DNA of 64,000 nt, taken from Candidatus Methylopumilus universalis. Its GTDB lineage: Bacteria > Pseudomonadota > Gammaproteobacteria > Burkholderiales > Methylophilaceae. Made by a program: the position numbers and the translations under genes. Below are positions 27,827 to 38,164 of the stretch, piece after piece (the stretch's first letter is position 1; every line of letters starts with the position of its first letter). The DNA is taken from contig NZ_CP040968.1 of assembly GCF_006365315.1 (NCBI RefSeq), positions 868,001-932,000 of the forward strand, given 5' to 3'. Below the pieces are notes generated by a model. The model had not been told where the DNA came from and searched no databases. It saw only the letters and a program-made list of their open reading frames with translations.

Positions 27827-27846
27827 ATTCATTCCTATTAAAACAA

Positions 27847-27876
27847 AAACCACGCTCTTTGAATGGAGTGTGGTTT
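27847..27876 (-). terminator. Hairpin terminator behind carB
   Basis: On the minus strand AAACCACACTC, 8-base loop, GAGCGTGGTTT (one G-T mismatch), followed by TTG then TTTT. It lies 18 bases after the carB stop and just before the greA ribosome site, so it may act as an attenuator for greA. Confidence 0.7.
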
Positions 27877-27894
27877 ATAAAAATTGAGTGTATT

Positions 27895-30800
27895 TTAAGT
27901 GAGTTCTTTATGCAAGCTTTGGATAGAGTTGACTGTAATTTCTTCCACGAAGTTCATGCCAATACAAGCGGCTTTAGCGCCTGCAATCGTCGTGTAATAA
28001 GTCACTTTATTTTGTAAAGCATATCTTCGAATTTCATAAGAGTCTGAAATAGCACGCTTATCTTCCGTCACATTCACAATAAAAGAAATTTCATTATTCT
28101 TAATCATATCCACAATATGAGGTCTTCCCTCTGCGACTTTATTGACTGGCTCAACATTAAGCCCTGCATCCATTAAAGCTTTTGCGGTTCCTTTAGTGGC
28201 AACAATTTGAAAACCTAATGTATCTAATGATTTTGCAATCTCAACCACTTTATGGTGGTCTTCACGACGCACACTGATAAATGCTTTTCCATCTTTTGGT
28301 AATTTTGTTGATGAGCCGAGTTGAGATTTAATAAATGCTTCCGCAAATGTTTTACCTAGCCCCATGACTTCGCCCGTTGATTTCATCTCAGGCCCTAAAA
28401 TTGTATCAACGCCTGGAAACTTAATAAATGGAAAGACAGCTTCTTTCACGGAGAAAAATTTAGGCACAATTTCTTTTGTAACTTTTTGTGACTTAAGACT
28501 CGAACCTATCATTGCGCGGGCAGCAATTTTAGCTAATTGTAATCCGCATGCTTTAGAAACGAAAGGAACAGTTCGAGAGGCTCTCGGATTTACTTCTAAA
28601 ACGTAAATCACCTCACCTTGAATCGCGAATTGAACATTCATAAGACCTACAACGTTGAGTGCTTTTGCCATCTCAACTGTTTGCTTTCTTAATTGATCTT
28701 GAATTTTTTTAGATAAGCTATAAGGAGGAAGGGAGCATGCTGAGTCACCTGAGTGAACACCAGCTTGTTCAATATGTTCCATAATGCCACCGATAATCAC
28801 ATCTGTACCATCTGATAATGCATCCACATCCACTTCAAGCGCATCGTTTAAAAAGCGGTCAAGGAGTACAGGTGAGTCATGAGACACTTTTACAGCCTCT
28901 CTCATGTAACGTTCAAGCTGGGCTTGTTCATGCACGATCTCCATTGCACGACCGCCCAGAACATAACTAGGTCTTACAACAAGTGGATAACCAATTTCTT
29001 CTGCTAAACGAATGGCATCTTCGGGCGTTCTCGCTGTGCGATTAGGTGGTTGTTTGAGTCCAATCGAATTTAGCATTTTTTGGAAGCGCTCACGGTCCTC
29101 TGCCATATCAATAGCATCCGGCGTAGTCCCAATAATTGGGACACCTGCACTTTCTAAATCTTTAGCTAATTTCAAAGGTGTTTGTCCGCCATACTGAACA
29201 ATGACGCCAAGTGGTTTTTCAATAGCAACAATTTCTAAAACATCTTCAAGTGTCACGGGCTCAAAATAAAGTCGGTCTGACGTATCGTAATCCGTTGATA
29301 CTGTTTCAGGATTACAGTTCACCATGATGGTTTCGTAACCATCCTCACGTAATGCTAAAGCTGCATGGACACAACAGTAATCAAACTCAATACCCTGCCC
29401 AATACGGTTAGGTCCGCCACCTAAAACAATAATTTTTTTTCTATCTGTGGGTTTTGCTTCGCATTCTTCTTCGTATGTTGAATACATATACGCAGTATTT
29501 GTTGAAAATTCTGCAGCACATGTGTCTACACGTTTATATACGGGTCGCACATCATACTTATGACGGTAATGTCTAATATCTTCTTGTTTAACTTTTAGAA
29601 GCGTTGCAAGTCTTCGATCAGAAAAACCTTTTTGTTTTAGATGAAATAAATTTTCTTTGGATAAATCTTTAAGAGAACTGCCTAATAAATCTTTTTCAAG
29701 ATCAATAATATTTTTAATTTGATAGAGAAACCACGGATCAATATTGGAATGTTCAAATACATCTTCTATCGACATGCCTAATCTAAAGGCGTCGCCAACA
29801 TACCAAATACGCTCCGGTCCAGGCTCTCTCATCTCTTTAATAATGAGATCCTGATCAGTCGTTTTTTCATCTAGTCCATCTACACCAATTTCGAGGCCTC
29901 GTAGTGCTTTTTGAAAAGATTCTTGGAAAGTACGTCCAATGGCCATAACTTCCCCTACGGATTTCATTTGTGTCGTGAGCCTTGAATCCGCTTGTGGGAA
30001 TTTCTCAAATGCAAATCTTGGGACTTTGGTGACTACGTAATCAATACTTGGCTCAAATGATGCAGGTGTTGCACCACCTGTAATTTCATTTTTCAATTCA
30101 TCCAATGTAAAACCGACTGCTAATTTTGCTGCAATTTTAGCGATAGGAAATCCAGTAGCTTTAGAGGCTAAAGCTGACGAACGAGATACGCGAGGATTCA
30201 TTTCAATGACAATCATACGGCCATCTTTTGGATTGATTGCGAATTGCACATTCGACCCACCTGTATCCACACCAATTTCTCGAAGGACTGCAATCGATGC
30301 ATTACGCATGATTTGATATTCTTTATCTGTGAGTGTTTGTGCAGGAGCTACGGTAATAGAATCACCTGTATGCACTCCCATCGGGTCTAGATTTTCAATG
30401 GAACAAATAATAATGCAGTTATCTTTGGAGTCGCGAACCACTTCCATTTCATATTCTTTCCAGCCAAGCAAAGACTCTTCTATCAGAAGTTCTTTTGTAG
30501 GTGATGCTTCGAGCCCTCTTTCACATATCTCAATAAATTCTTCACGATTGTATGCAATCCCCCCGCCACTGCCTCCCATCGTAAATGATGGGCGAATAAT
30601 TGCTGGATAACCGATACCTGCTTGAACTTGAATAGCTTCTTCTAAACTGTGTGCAATCGCTGATTTAGCAGATCCTAAGCCAATTTTATTCATGGCTTCT
30701 TTAAATTTTTGTCTGTCTTCAGCTTTATCGATCGCCTCTTTTGAAGCGCCAATTAATTCGACTTTATATTTTTTTAAAACGCCGTACTTATCTAAATCGA

Positions 30801-31098
30801 GTGCGCAATTAAGTGCCGTTTGGCCACCCATGGTGGGAAGGAGTGCATCTGGCTTTTCTTTGGCAATAATTTTTTCGACAATCTGCCATGTGATCGGCTC
30901 GATATAAGTCGCATCCGCCATCTCAGGATCTGTCATGATAGTTGCCGGATTAGAATTCACGAGAATGACACGATATCCTTCTTCACGAAGCGCTTTACAT
31001 GCCTGCGCGCCGGAATAATCAAACTCACATGCTTGACCTATGACAATTGGGCCAGCCCCAATAATAAGTATGGACTTAATATCTTTACGCTTCGGCAT
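27895..31098 (-). CDS. carB: Carbamoyl-phosphate synthase large subunit
   Basis: Makes carbamoyl phosphate from bicarbonate, ammonia and ATP for pyrimidines and arginine. From ATG 31098 it has 1067 residues (E. coli 1073). Two homologous ATP-grasp halves are evident: the first opens [20 protein letters not shown], the second [21 protein letters not shown]-terminal MGS-like regulatory domain follows. The open frame reaches 31140, but [11 protein letters not shown] is the family start. It overlaps the end of carA by 14 bases (ATGCCGAAGCGTAA), implying translational coupling. Confidence 0.97.
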   Translation of the reverse strand: MPKRKDIKSILIIGAGPIVIGQACEFDYSGAQACKALREEGYRVILVNSNPATIMTDPEMADATYIEPITWQIVEKIIAKEKPDALLPTMGGQTALNCALDLDKYGVLKKYKVELIGASKEAIDKAEDRQKFKEAMNKIGLGSAKSAIAHSLEEAIQVQAGIGYPAIIRPSFTMGGSGGGIAYNREEFIEICERGLEASPTKELLIEESLLGWKEYEMEVVRDSKDNCIIICSIENLDPMGVHTGDSITVAPAQTLTDKEYQIMRNASIAVLREIGVDTGGSNVQFAINPKDGRMIVIEMNPRVSRSSALASKATGFPIAKIAAKLAVGFTLDELKNEITGGATPASFEPSIDYVVTKVPRFAFEKFPQADSRLTTQMKSVGEVMAIGRTFQESFQKALRGLEIGVDGLDEKTTDQDLIIKEMREPGPERIWYVGDAFRLGMSIEDVFEHSNIDPWFLYQIKNIIDLEKDLLGSSLKDLSKENLFHLKQKGFSDRRLATLLKVKQEDIRHYRHKYDVRPVYKRVDTCAAEFSTNTAYMYSTYEEECEAKPTDRKKIIVLGGGPNRIGQGIEFDYCCVHAALALREDGYETIMVNCNPETVSTDYDTSDRLYFEPVTLEDVLEIVAIEKPLGVIVQYGGQTPLKLAKDLESAGVPIIGTTPDAIDMAEDRERFQKMLNSIGLKQPPNRTARTPEDAIRLAEEIGYPLVVRPSYVLGGRAMEIVHEQAQLERYMREAVKVSHDSPVLLDRFLNDALEVDVDALSDGTDVIIGGIMEHIEQAGVHSGDSACSLPPYSLSKKIQDQLRKQTVEMAKALNVVGLMNVQFAIQGEVIYVLEVNPRASRTVPFVSKACGLQLAKIAARAMIGSSLKSQKVTKEIVPKFFSVKEAVFPFIKFPGVDTILGPEMKSTGEVMGLGKTFAEAFIKSQLGSSTKLPKDGKAFISVRREDHHKVVEIAKSLDTLGFQIVATKGTAKALMDAGLNVEPVNKVAEGRPHIVDMIKNNEISFIVNVTEDKRAISDSYEIRRYALQNKVTYYTTIAGAKAACIGMNFVEEITVNSIQSLHKELT

Positions 31099-32233
31099 AG
31101 CCTTTTTTCTTTTTTTCAATAAGATTAATAAAGTGATCAAACAAGTAACTCATTTCAGATGGACCTGGGCTCGCTTCAGGATGCCCCTGAAAACTAAATG
31201 CGGGCTGATCTGATCTTTCAATCCCTTGTAAGCTGCCATCAAAAAGAGATTGATGTGTAGCTACTAAATTTTTAGGAAGTGAAGTTTGGTCTACGGTGAA
31301 GCCATGATTTTGACTGGTAATAAATACGCGTTTTGTTTTTAAATCTTGAACAGGATGATTAGCGCCATGATGTCCAAATTTCATTTTGGATGTTTTAGCG
31401 CCACTCGCTAAAGCTAAAAGTTGATGGCCTAAACATATACCAAAGGTTGGGTAACCATCATCCACTAATTGTTTAATCGCTTTAATAGCATAATCACATG
31501 GCTCAGGATCTCCTGGCCCATTCGATAAAAATACACCATCAGGTTTTAGGCGAACCACTTCTTCATAAGAAGTTTTAGCAGGCACAATAGTGACTTTACA
31601 TCGCCTTGAAACCAACATTCTTAAAATATTTTTCTTAATGCCATAATCAAATGCAACAACATGATGATCTGATTCAAGGTGATTGCTATAACCTTCAGAC
31701 AATGACCACTCGCCTTGATTAAATGTATAAGCCTTTTTGCAGCTCACAACCTTAGCCAAATCCATGCCAGAAAGTCCTGGAAAGGTTTTTGCTTCTTGGT
31801 GCGCTTTTTTATCGTCTTCTGACTCAGCAATAATGCAACCTGCTTGTGAGCCATGTTCTCTTAAATGTCTTGTGAGTTTTCTAGTATCAATATTTGCGAT
31901 CGCAACAATATGATTTTCTTTTAAGTATTTGGAAAGGGTTTGTTCACTTCTAAAATTACTATCAGTCATCGCTAAATCACGAATGATTAAACCACTGGCA
32001 TAGACTTTGTCAGATTCGACATCTGCTTTATTAACACCAACATTACCAATATGAGGGTAAGTGAGTGTGACTATTTGTTTTGTATAAGAAGGGTCGGTCA
32101 GAATTTCTTGATAACCAGTCATCGAAGTATTAAAAACAACTTCACCTGTGGTTTTACCTGGAGCCCCAATTGAAATGCCTCGAAACTTAGTTCCGTCTGC
32201 AAGCACTAACACTGCCGACATATTTCGCGACAA
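31085..32233 (-). CDS. carA: Carbamoyl-phosphate synthase small subunit (glutaminase)
   Basis: Hydrolyses glutamine and passes ammonia to CarB. It is 382 residues, the E. coli length. The N-terminal domain has [20 protein letters not shown]; the class I amidotransferase nucleophile is in [15 protein letters not shown], and the His-Glu pair is in [12 protein letters not shown]5 is an alternative start. A promoter with TTGAAT and TATAAT at 17-base spacing lies about 95 bases upstream, and a 9-bp hairpin sits in the leader. Confidence 0.97.
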   Translation of the reverse strand: MSRNMSAVLVLADGTKFRGISIGAPGKTTGEVVFNTSMTGYQEILTDPSYTKQIVTLTYPHIGNVGVNKADVESDKVYASGLIIRDLAMTDSNFRSEQTLSKYLKENHIVAIANIDTRKLTRHLREHGSQAGCIIAESEDDKKAHQEAKTFPGLSGMDLAKVVSCKKAYTFNQGEWSLSEGYSNHLESDHHVVAFDYGIKKNILRMLVSRRCKVTIVPAKTSYEEVVRLKPDGVFLSNGPGDPEPCDYAIKAIKQLVDDGYPTFGICLGHQLLALASGAKTSKMKFGHHGANHPVQDLKTKRVFITSQNHGFTVDQTSLPKNLVATHQSLFDGSLQGIERSDQPAFSFQGHPEASPGPSEMSYLFDHFINLIEKKKKGYAEA

Positions 32234-32282
32234 AATGACTCTCCAGTATTTGCGAATTCAAGGGTTGGGTACTGGATATACA

Positions 32283-32313
32283 AAACGGGAGAAGTTTTTA
32301 GCAGCTCCCGTTT
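32283..32313 (-). other. Hairpin in the carA leader
   Basis: A perfect 9-bp stem AAACGGGAG/CTCCCGTTT with a 13-base loop, then TTTTG. It begins about 8 bases after the predicted carA transcription start and ends 49 bases before the carA start codon. The short T-run makes it a marginal terminator: it could end dapB transcripts, attenuate carA or protect the 5' end of the message. Confidence 0.65.
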
Positions 32314-32327
32314 CAAATATCGTAGAT

Positions 32328-32356
32328 ATTATAGTCGATTTAGCGCCTTAATTCAA
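32328..32356 (-). promoter_or_regulatory. carA promoter
   Basis: -35 TTGAAT (32356-32351), 17-base spacer, perfect -10 TATAAT (32333-32328), in the gap behind dapB. A sigma-70 type promoter that would start transcription near 32321. Confidence 0.8.
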
Positions 32357-32379
32357 CGCACTAAACCTTGATAAATGGT

Positions 32380-33192
32380 TTAATTGTCAGAAAGTCCCAA
32401 GACCTTCTGCATATCAAAAAGACCTGATTTTTGGTGTGATAAAAATTTAGCTGCCTTTAATGCGCCCTTAGCAAAAGTGGCTCGGCTTGAAGCTTTATGA
32501 GTCAATTCAACTCGCTCACCGGTGCCTGCATATAAAACTGTATGGTCGCCTACAATATCGCCACCGCGAATTGTTGAAAAGCCAATTGTGGTTTGTTTAC
32601 GCTCGCCAGTATTGCCAAAACGTTCATACTGCGCTTCTTTTTTAAGGTCCCTGCCGCTAGCTTTTGCAACAGCTTCACCGAGCCTTAAAGCCGTACCTGA
32701 TGGAGCGTCAATCTTATGTCGGTGATGCGCTTCAATAATTTCAATATCAAAATCGTCTTTGAGTAATTGCGTTGCTTTTTCAACAAGCGAAATCAGTAAA
32801 TTAACCCCTACACTCATATTGGGCGCAAAAACAATAGGTATCGTTTTTGAAGCATCGACAATCAATTTTTTTTCTTGATCTGAAAATCCTGTTGTACCAA
32901 TGACATATTTCACTTGATGCGCTTCGCATAATTTCAAATACTCAAGGCTTGCTTCGGGTCTTGTGAAATCGATAAGAACATCAGCAGATGAAATTACTTT
33001 TGTGATGTCATAGTCAATTTTAATGCCTGTTGAAATGCCGATAGCCTCGCCTGCATCACGTCCTAATTTATCACTCGACTTATGATCAATAGCCGCTACA
33101 AGAGCTAAGTCTTTATCATTAGTAATTTCTTGAATAAGACTCTGGCCCATGCGGCCTGAGGCACCCACGATAAGAATATTTATTTTACTCAT
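32380..33192 (-). CDS. dapB: 4-hydroxy-tetrahydrodipicolinate reductase
   Basis: NAD(P)H-dependent step of lysine and diaminopimelate synthesis. It is 270 residues (E. coli 273). The nucleotide-binding loop is IVGASGRMGQSLIQ, and EAHHRHKIDAPSGTALRLGE carries the catalytic His and Lys. It starts 4 bases after bamE on the same strand. A short TAAACC/GGTTTA repeat covers its stop but has no T-run. Confidence 0.97.
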   Translation of the reverse strand: MSKINILIVGASGRMGQSLIQEITNDKDLALVAAIDHKSSDKLGRDAGEAIGISTGIKIDYDITKVISSADVLIDFTRPEASLEYLKLCEAHQVKYVIGTTGFSDQEKKLIVDASKTIPIVFAPNMSVGVNLLISLVEKATQLLKDDFDIEIIEAHHRHKIDAPSGTALRLGEAVAKASGRDLKKEAQYERFGNTGERKQTTIGFSTIRGGDIVGDHTVLYAGTGERVELTHKASSRATFAKGALKAAKFLSHQKSGLFDMQKVLGLSDN

Positions 33193-33196
33193 ACAA

Positions 33197-33931
33197 TTAG
33201 AATCCTATTTTTTCTAGCATCAAATCAAAATAATTTGGATCAGTCTCAGCTGGCAATGGCTTCGTATTTTCAGCCTTTGCAGCCTCTGGTTTTGCAACTG
33301 CAGGCTCTTTTTTAATGTCTGCTGGAGCGACTTCCGTGACAGGTTTTTTCATCTCTGGCTCTGGAACTTTAACTGGCTCTGGTATATCTTTTTTAGGAGT
33401 CACAATTCTTCTGTCTTCAACAGGCACGTCTTTCTTAGGCGGCATAACTTTTTCAATGGGCTTGTCATCATCTTCCCAAAACTTTAATCGATCGAGCATG
33501 CTCTTTTCTTTTTGCGCTGGATTTTGATTAGGCTCATTATTCTTAATAGGCACTATCTCCTGTCGATCTTCATTTTTATTTGCATTTACATTAGCAGGAA
33601 TCACATCGCCTTTTACTTTAGCCAACAAATCTTTTTCAAACATCAAAATAACTCTTCTTTTCTCGATGATTGCACCGTCTTTTTCCATTTGGTAAAAATA
33701 ATCCCATTGATCTTTATGGAAGCTGTCTGTAATAAGGGGTGTTCCCATCACAAATCGCACTTGGGTTTTTGTCATGCCAGGCTTTAATTGCATCATCATT
33801 TTTGAAGTCACTAAATTACCCTGTTGAATAGGCATTTTGTAAGGCTTGATAGAGGGTAATGAAGGAGAGCAAGCGGTGACTAAAAGACTTAAAACGAGAA
33901 GAAATATACGCATTTTTATAACTTTAAACAT
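33197..33931 (-). CDS. bamE: Outer-membrane assembly lipoprotein BamE with a long C-terminal extension
   Basis: Lipoprotein of the BAM complex (SmpA/OmlA domain). The lipobox LVTAC places the lipidated Cys at residue 21; M7 is an alternative start. The BamE fold follows: LKPGMTKTQVRFVMGTPLITDSF and WDYFYQM (about residues 48-85). The protein is 244 residues, about twice E. coli BamE (113). The extra part from about residue 110 is rich in Lys, Pro, Glu and Ala (for example KPVTEVAPADIKKEPAVAKP) and ends in the more ordered DPNYFDLMLEKIGF. Divergent from fur, as in many betaproteobacteria, and followed closely by dapB. Confidence 0.88.
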   Translation of the reverse strand: MFKVIKMRIFLLVLSLLVTACSPSLPSIKPYKMPIQQGNLVTSKMMMQLKPGMTKTQVRFVMGTPLITDSFHKDQWDYFYQMEKDGAIIEKRRVILMFEKDLLAKVKGDVIPANVNANKNEDRQEIVPIKNNEPNQNPAQKEKSMLDRLKFWEDDDKPIEKVMPPKKDVPVEDRRIVTPKKDIPEPVKVPEPEMKKPVTEVAPADIKKEPAVAKPEAAKAENTKPLPAETDPNYFDLMLEKIGF

Positions 33932-34000
33932 AATGCGTATTAATATAACATGCTAGACAGTATTCAAAATGCTTCCTAAAGCAAATTTTAAGGTGTTTCA

Positions 34001-34429
34001 ATGGGACAAGATCATAAAGATTTAAAAAAATCAGGGCTTAAAGCAACGCTTCCCAGACTTAAAATCTTAAGTCTTTTTGAGCACAGCGATGCGAAACATC
34101 TTTCCGCCGAAGACGTGTATAAACTTTTAATTAAATCTGGTGAAGACGTCGGTCTTGCAACGATTTATCGTGTGCTGACTCAATTTGAACAGGCTGGTCT
34201 TTTAATTCGTCACCATTTTGAAAGTGATAAAGCTGTTTTTGAATTAAGCGACTCACAACACCATGATCATCTAGTATGCATGCAATGTGGTCATGTAGAA
34301 GAATTTTGTGATGATGAGATTGAAAAGAGACAGAAAATGATTGCAACGAAAAAAGGATTTACTATCCAAGAACATTCGCTCTATATTTATGCTGAATGTA
34401 ATAGAAACCCCTGCCCTAATAAAGTCTAA
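34001..34429 (+). CDS. fur: Ferric uptake regulator Fur
   Basis: Iron-responsive repressor, 142 residues. The N-terminal winged helix starts LKKSGLKATLPRLKILSLFE and contains DVGLATIYRVLTQFEQAGL. Metal sites are HHDHLVCMQCGHVEEF (structural Cys pair) and a second Cys pair in AECNRNPC. The ribosome site is AAGGTG. Its TAA overlaps the TAG stop of convergent recN (CTAA, 34426-34429). Confidence 0.96.
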   Translation: MGQDHKDLKKSGLKATLPRLKILSLFEHSDAKHLSAEDVYKLLIKSGEDVGLATIYRVLTQFEQAGLLIRHHFESDKAVFELSDSQHHDHLVCMQCGHVEEFCDDEIEKRQKMIATKKGFTIQEHSLYIYAECNRNPCPNKV

Positions 34430-36084
34430 ACTTGCAACATTTCCTTCGCGTGCGCCCTTGTCGTATCCGTGATCGATACACCACCTAACATACGCGCAAT
34501 TTCATCGATGCGCATCTTGTCATCCATCAAATGAATGTGGCTGAGTGTCTGATTATTTTCCTGAGTCTTAGACACTTTGTAATGATGAATAGCTAATGAT
34601 GCTACTTGCGCCAAATGCGTGATCACTAAAACTTGTCTTTGATCGTGATGTCCTAGTTCTTTTAAAAGCTTACCTACAATTTCCGCTACACTTCCTCCAA
34701 TACCTACATCTACTTCATCAAAAATCATACAGGGCACATTCGCTTTAGAAATGGATGCAACACGAATCGCGAGGCTTAGACGGGAAAGCTCGCCGCCTGA
34801 TGCGGCTTTATGAATAGGTCTCGGTTCTGCACCCAAATGAGATGCTACCAAAAATTCAATTTGTTCTAATCCATGCGCTGTTGGGTCTTGAGGTGTGAGC
34901 TTAACTTCAAAACTTCCATGGCTAAAAGATAACTTTTGCATAGCCGCAGTAATATTCTGACTTAATATTTCTGATGCAGTCTTTCGCGCCTTACTTAATA
35001 ATTGCGCACTGATATTAAAAGCTTCGAGGGCTAATTTTTCTTTGGCATCAATACCGTCATCTGATTCAAAAGACTCGAGTTCGTCCATGCGAGCTTGCCA
35101 AGCGAGTAAGGTTGACTCAAAATCTTCAGGCTTAATACGATGCTTCCTGCCAAAATTATGAATCGCTTGAATCCGCGCTTCAATATCTTTAAGCCTTTCT
35201 GGATCTAAATCGACTTTTTGTAAATATCTATTGAGTGAACGAAGCAATTCTTCTATTTGAATATTAATAGAATCGATGAGATCCGAAGATTCTTTTAATT
35301 TCTCATCAATACTAAGCGCATGAGAAATTTTCTGCTGGACTAAATGAAGCCTGCCAGAAATCGCCGTTTCATCTTTTTCTAAAAGCTCAATACAAAGATT
35401 AACATCCTCAATGAGCTCATTACCATGAGACATCATGGCATGATCTTGTTGCAGAGTTTCCCAGTCACTCAACGTGAATGAAAATTGTTTTAATTCTCGT
35501 AATTTATCTCTTAACTCTGCAAGTTCGTCGCTATAGATTAGCGCGTTTTTTTCATACTCAATTTTTTGCACATGAAGCTTGTGCCATGATTGATAAAGTT
35601 GATAAGTTGTGGCTGCAAGATCTGAGTGACCACCAAAGTTATCTAAAATTTGTCTCTGTGCACTTAATTTTAAAAGTGAGTGGTGAGAGTTTTGACTGTA
35701 AATATCAACGAGGGACTCGCCTAATTCTTTTAATTGCTGGAGCGTGGCTACCTTGCCATTAATAAAAGCTCTTGATTTGCCATCAGCATGAATGACTCTT
35801 CTTAAAATAAGTTCAGCGTCATCAGATTCCAATTCATTTTCTTTTAACCAGTCGATCACTTCTTGATTGTGCTTAATATCAAAGATAGCACTGATATCAG
35901 CTTTATCTTGATGAAGCCTGACTACTCCGCCTTCGTTTCTTTGACCCAAAGCTAAAGACAAAGCATCAATAAGAATGGACTTTCCAGCACCCGTTTCGCC
36001 AGTTAATGCTGAAAAACCAGATTTAAAATCTAAGCTCATTTTATCGACAATGACAAAATCAAGGATAGAGAGATTAAGTAACAT
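34426..36084 (-). CDS. recN: DNA repair ATPase RecN
   Basis: SMC-like protein for double-strand break repair, 552 residues (E. coli 553). Walker A is GETGAGKS near residue 30, followed by a long central coiled coil, then the ABC signature ASGGELSRLSLAIRV and Walker B PCMIFDEVDVGIGG. It follows nadK by 9 bases, the common nadK-recN order. No LexA box was recognised upstream. Confidence 0.96.
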   Translation of the reverse strand: MLLNLSILDFVIVDKMSLDFKSGFSALTGETGAGKSILIDALSLALGQRNEGGVVRLHQDKADISAIFDIKHNQEVIDWLKENELESDDAELILRRVIHADGKSRAFINGKVATLQQLKELGESLVDIYSQNSHHSLLKLSAQRQILDNFGGHSDLAATTYQLYQSWHKLHVQKIEYEKNALIYSDELAELRDKLRELKQFSFTLSDWETLQQDHAMMSHGNELIEDVNLCIELLEKDETAISGRLHLVQQKISHALSIDEKLKESSDLIDSINIQIEELLRSLNRYLQKVDLDPERLKDIEARIQAIHNFGRKHRIKPEDFESTLLAWQARMDELESFESDDGIDAKEKLALEAFNISAQLLSKARKTASEILSQNITAAMQKLSFSHGSFEVKLTPQDPTAHGLEQIEFLVASHLGAEPRPIHKAASGGELSRLSLAIRVASISKANVPCMIFDEVDVGIGGSVAEIVGKLLKELGHHDQRQVLVITHLAQVASLAIHHYKVSKTQENNQTLSHIHLMDDKMRIDEIARMLGGVSITDTTRAHAKEMLQV

Positions 36085-36093
36085 AGTGCTTTA

Positions 36094-36963
36094 TTAACCC
36101 CAGTTTAATTTTTTTCTAAGCATCTCAAAATAACAGTAGTCTTTTGGATGAAGAAACGTGATCATTTTTTCTGCGCGAATAATTTCGACACGATCATGAA
36201 TCTCAAGCGGTACTTTAAGCTGTCCATCAATACTTAAATAAGATTCATCCATACTCACCACATGAATTTCAATAGCACTTTTACTACTCACTGCAATTGG
36301 GCGATTACTTAATGTATGCGGGCTAATCGGTACGATAGAAATTGCCTCTAATTCCGGATGGAGAATGGGCCCGCCAGCTGAAAGTGCGTAAGCAGTTGTG
36401 CCTGTTGGTGTTGTCACAACAAGCCCGTCTGATCTTTGCTTGTGGACAAAACTGCCATTGATAGAAACTTCTAATTCAATTAAGCGAGATCCACTTCTTA
36501 CTACAACATCATTAAGTGCTAATGATTCATGGATACATTTTGAGCCTCTAAAAATTTTAGACTGCAGCAACATTCTTTTGTCTTTATAAGAAGAACCTTG
36601 AAAGATTTCATCGATAGATTCAAACATGTTGCTTGTATTCAGATCTGCCAAAAACCCAAAACGGCCTTGGTTAATGCCTATTAATGGAATGTCGAAATTC
36701 ACAAGTGATCTTGCAACTCCCAACATCGTCCCATCCCCACCCACAACGATGGCGAGATCAGCTTTTTCACCAATCTCTTCTAGATTAATAGCTTTAAAAG
36801 CTTGAAATTTTCCGGACTGATGTGTTTTAGCCTCAATAAAAATATTGATATGCTTATTCGTCAAATATTGAGCGAGCTCTAAAAGCTGCGATTCAATGTC
36901 AGAAGATTCACTTCCGCTCGCATATTTTCCGATAATTGCGACTGATTTATAGAGACTTTCCAT
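36094..36963 (-). CDS. nadK: NAD kinase
   Basis: Phosphorylates NAD to NADP. It is 289 residues with the signature VVGGDGTMLGVARSL, then NDVVVRSGS-type text near residue 155 and TTPTGTTAYALSAGGPILHP. It lies divergent from hrcA with a 174-base gap and is followed by recN. Confidence 0.96.
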   Translation of the reverse strand: MESLYKSVAIIGKYASGSESSDIESQLLELAQYLTNKHINIFIEAKTHQSGKFQAFKAINLEEIGEKADLAIVVGGDGTMLGVARSLVNFDIPLIGINQGRFGFLADLNTSNMFESIDEIFQGSSYKDKRMLLQSKIFRGSKCIHESLALNDVVVRSGSRLIELEVSINGSFVHKQRSDGLVVTTPTGTTAYALSAGGPILHPELEAISIVPISPHTLSNRPIAVSSKSAIEIHVVSMDESYLSIDGQLKVPLEIHDRVEIIRAEKMITFLHPKDYCYFEMLRKKLNWG

Positions 36964-37140
36964 AATTGAATTAAAGCATACTTAGGATGAAAGAATATAT
37001 AGCAATTTAATAAAGAAAAATTAGTATATTAAGCATTCATTTTCAAAAGTATCGCATGCTAGAATGGCTTATTACACTATGAAAATTAGGCTTTACTGAC
37101 TATTTTAAAGCATAACGATTTATATGAATAACCCTATTTG

Positions 37141-38163
37141 ATGATGCTAGATAAGCGCGCCCAAATTCTTCTAAAAACCCTCATTGAGCAACACATTTAT
37201 GATGGACAGCCCGTGGGATCTAGAACCCTTTCTCAATCGTCCGGCCTTGACTTAAGTCCAGCCTCCATTCGAAATACTATGAAAGATCTAGAGGATCTTG
37301 GTTTTATCACAAGCCCCCATACTTCAGCAGGAAGAATTCCTACGCAATTAGGTTATAGGCTCTTTGTAGATTCTCTTCTAACTGTAAAACCTTTGGATGA
37401 CAAAATCATTAGCTCATTAAAAGATCAAATGAATATTGGTGACAATAAAAAAATTATTAATAATGCTGCGGATATTTTATCAACACTGACACATTTTGCT
37501 GGTGTAGTTCTTATTCCTAAGGCTAAGAAAACAACTTTTAAACATTTAGAATTTATAGGCTTATCTGAGAAAAAAATTCTTGTCATTATTGTGACAAATG
37601 ACGGCAATGTTCAAAACAGAATTGTCATGACGGAAAAGCACTACTCTCATGATGACTTAGTTGAGGCTGCAAATTATTTTAATCACAACTTTAGTGGCAA
37701 CACTTTTGCTAAAGTTAAAGATACACTCGTGGATGAATTATCTAAAATGCATGCTGATATGATTAAACTTATGACGGCAGCTATTGAAGTCGGTAATGAT
37801 GTCATTTCGCCAGAGAGCGGATCGATTGTGATCACAGGACAAAATAATCTTATCCAATCTGAAGAGCTCGTAAAAAATATATCCAGCTTAAGAAAAATTT
37901 TTGAGATATTTGAAAAGCGAACAGCCCTTATGAAACTTCTTGATCAAAGTCAGCTTGGAGAAGGCATTCAAATTTTTATTGGAAATGAATCAGGCTATTC
38001 GTCTCTAGATGAATGTAGTCTCGTTACATCTCCTTATGAAACAGATGGTGAAATTGTAGGCACCCTTGGTGTGATTGGCCCTACAAGAATGGCTTACGAA
38101 AGAGTCATTCCCATTGTCGATATCACAGCGAAACTTCTTTCTAACGCATTGAGTCATCACTAA
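37141..38163 (+). CDS. hrcA: Heat-inducible transcription repressor HrcA
   Basis: Repressor that binds CIRCE operators and is kept active by GroEL. It is 340 residues from ATG 37141 (ATG 37144 and TTG 37138 are alternatives). The N-terminal winged helix contains DGQPVGSRTLSQSSGLDLSP, SIRNTMKDLEDLGF and SPHTSAGRIPTQLGYRLFVD. The C-terminal part has EECSLV-like text ending GTLGVIGPTRMAYERVIPIV. No CIRCE is seen in front of hrcA itself, and none in front of grpE or dnaK. One occurs in front of rpoH (58570-58596). hemH follows after 1 base. Confidence 0.95.
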   Translation: MMLDKRAQILLKTLIEQHIYDGQPVGSRTLSQSSGLDLSPASIRNTMKDLEDLGFITSPHTSAGRIPTQLGYRLFVDSLLTVKPLDDKIISSLKDQMNIGDNKKIINNAADILSTLTHFAGVVLIPKAKKTTFKHLEFIGLSEKKILVIIVTNDGNVQNRIVMTEKHYSHDDLVEAANYFNHNFSGNTFAKVKDTLVDELSKMHADMIKLMTAAIEVGNDVISPESGSIVITGQNNLIQSEELVKNISSLRKIFEIFEKRTALMKLLDQSQLGEGIQIFIGNESGYSSLDECSLVTSPYETDGEIVGTLGVIGPTRMAYERVIPIVDITAKLLSNALSHH

Positions 38164-38164
38164 A

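Noticed and set aside
30820-31122. 100-codon open frame antisense to the carB start
   Set aside because: It lies wholly within carB on the other strand, and the translation resembles no protein; mirror of a conserved coding region.
36964-37143. CIRCE or sigma-32 promoter in front of hrcA
   Set aside because: No TAGCACTC/GAGTGCTA pair and no CTTGAAA...CCCCAT pair is present in this gap; only a weak TAGAAT near 37070.
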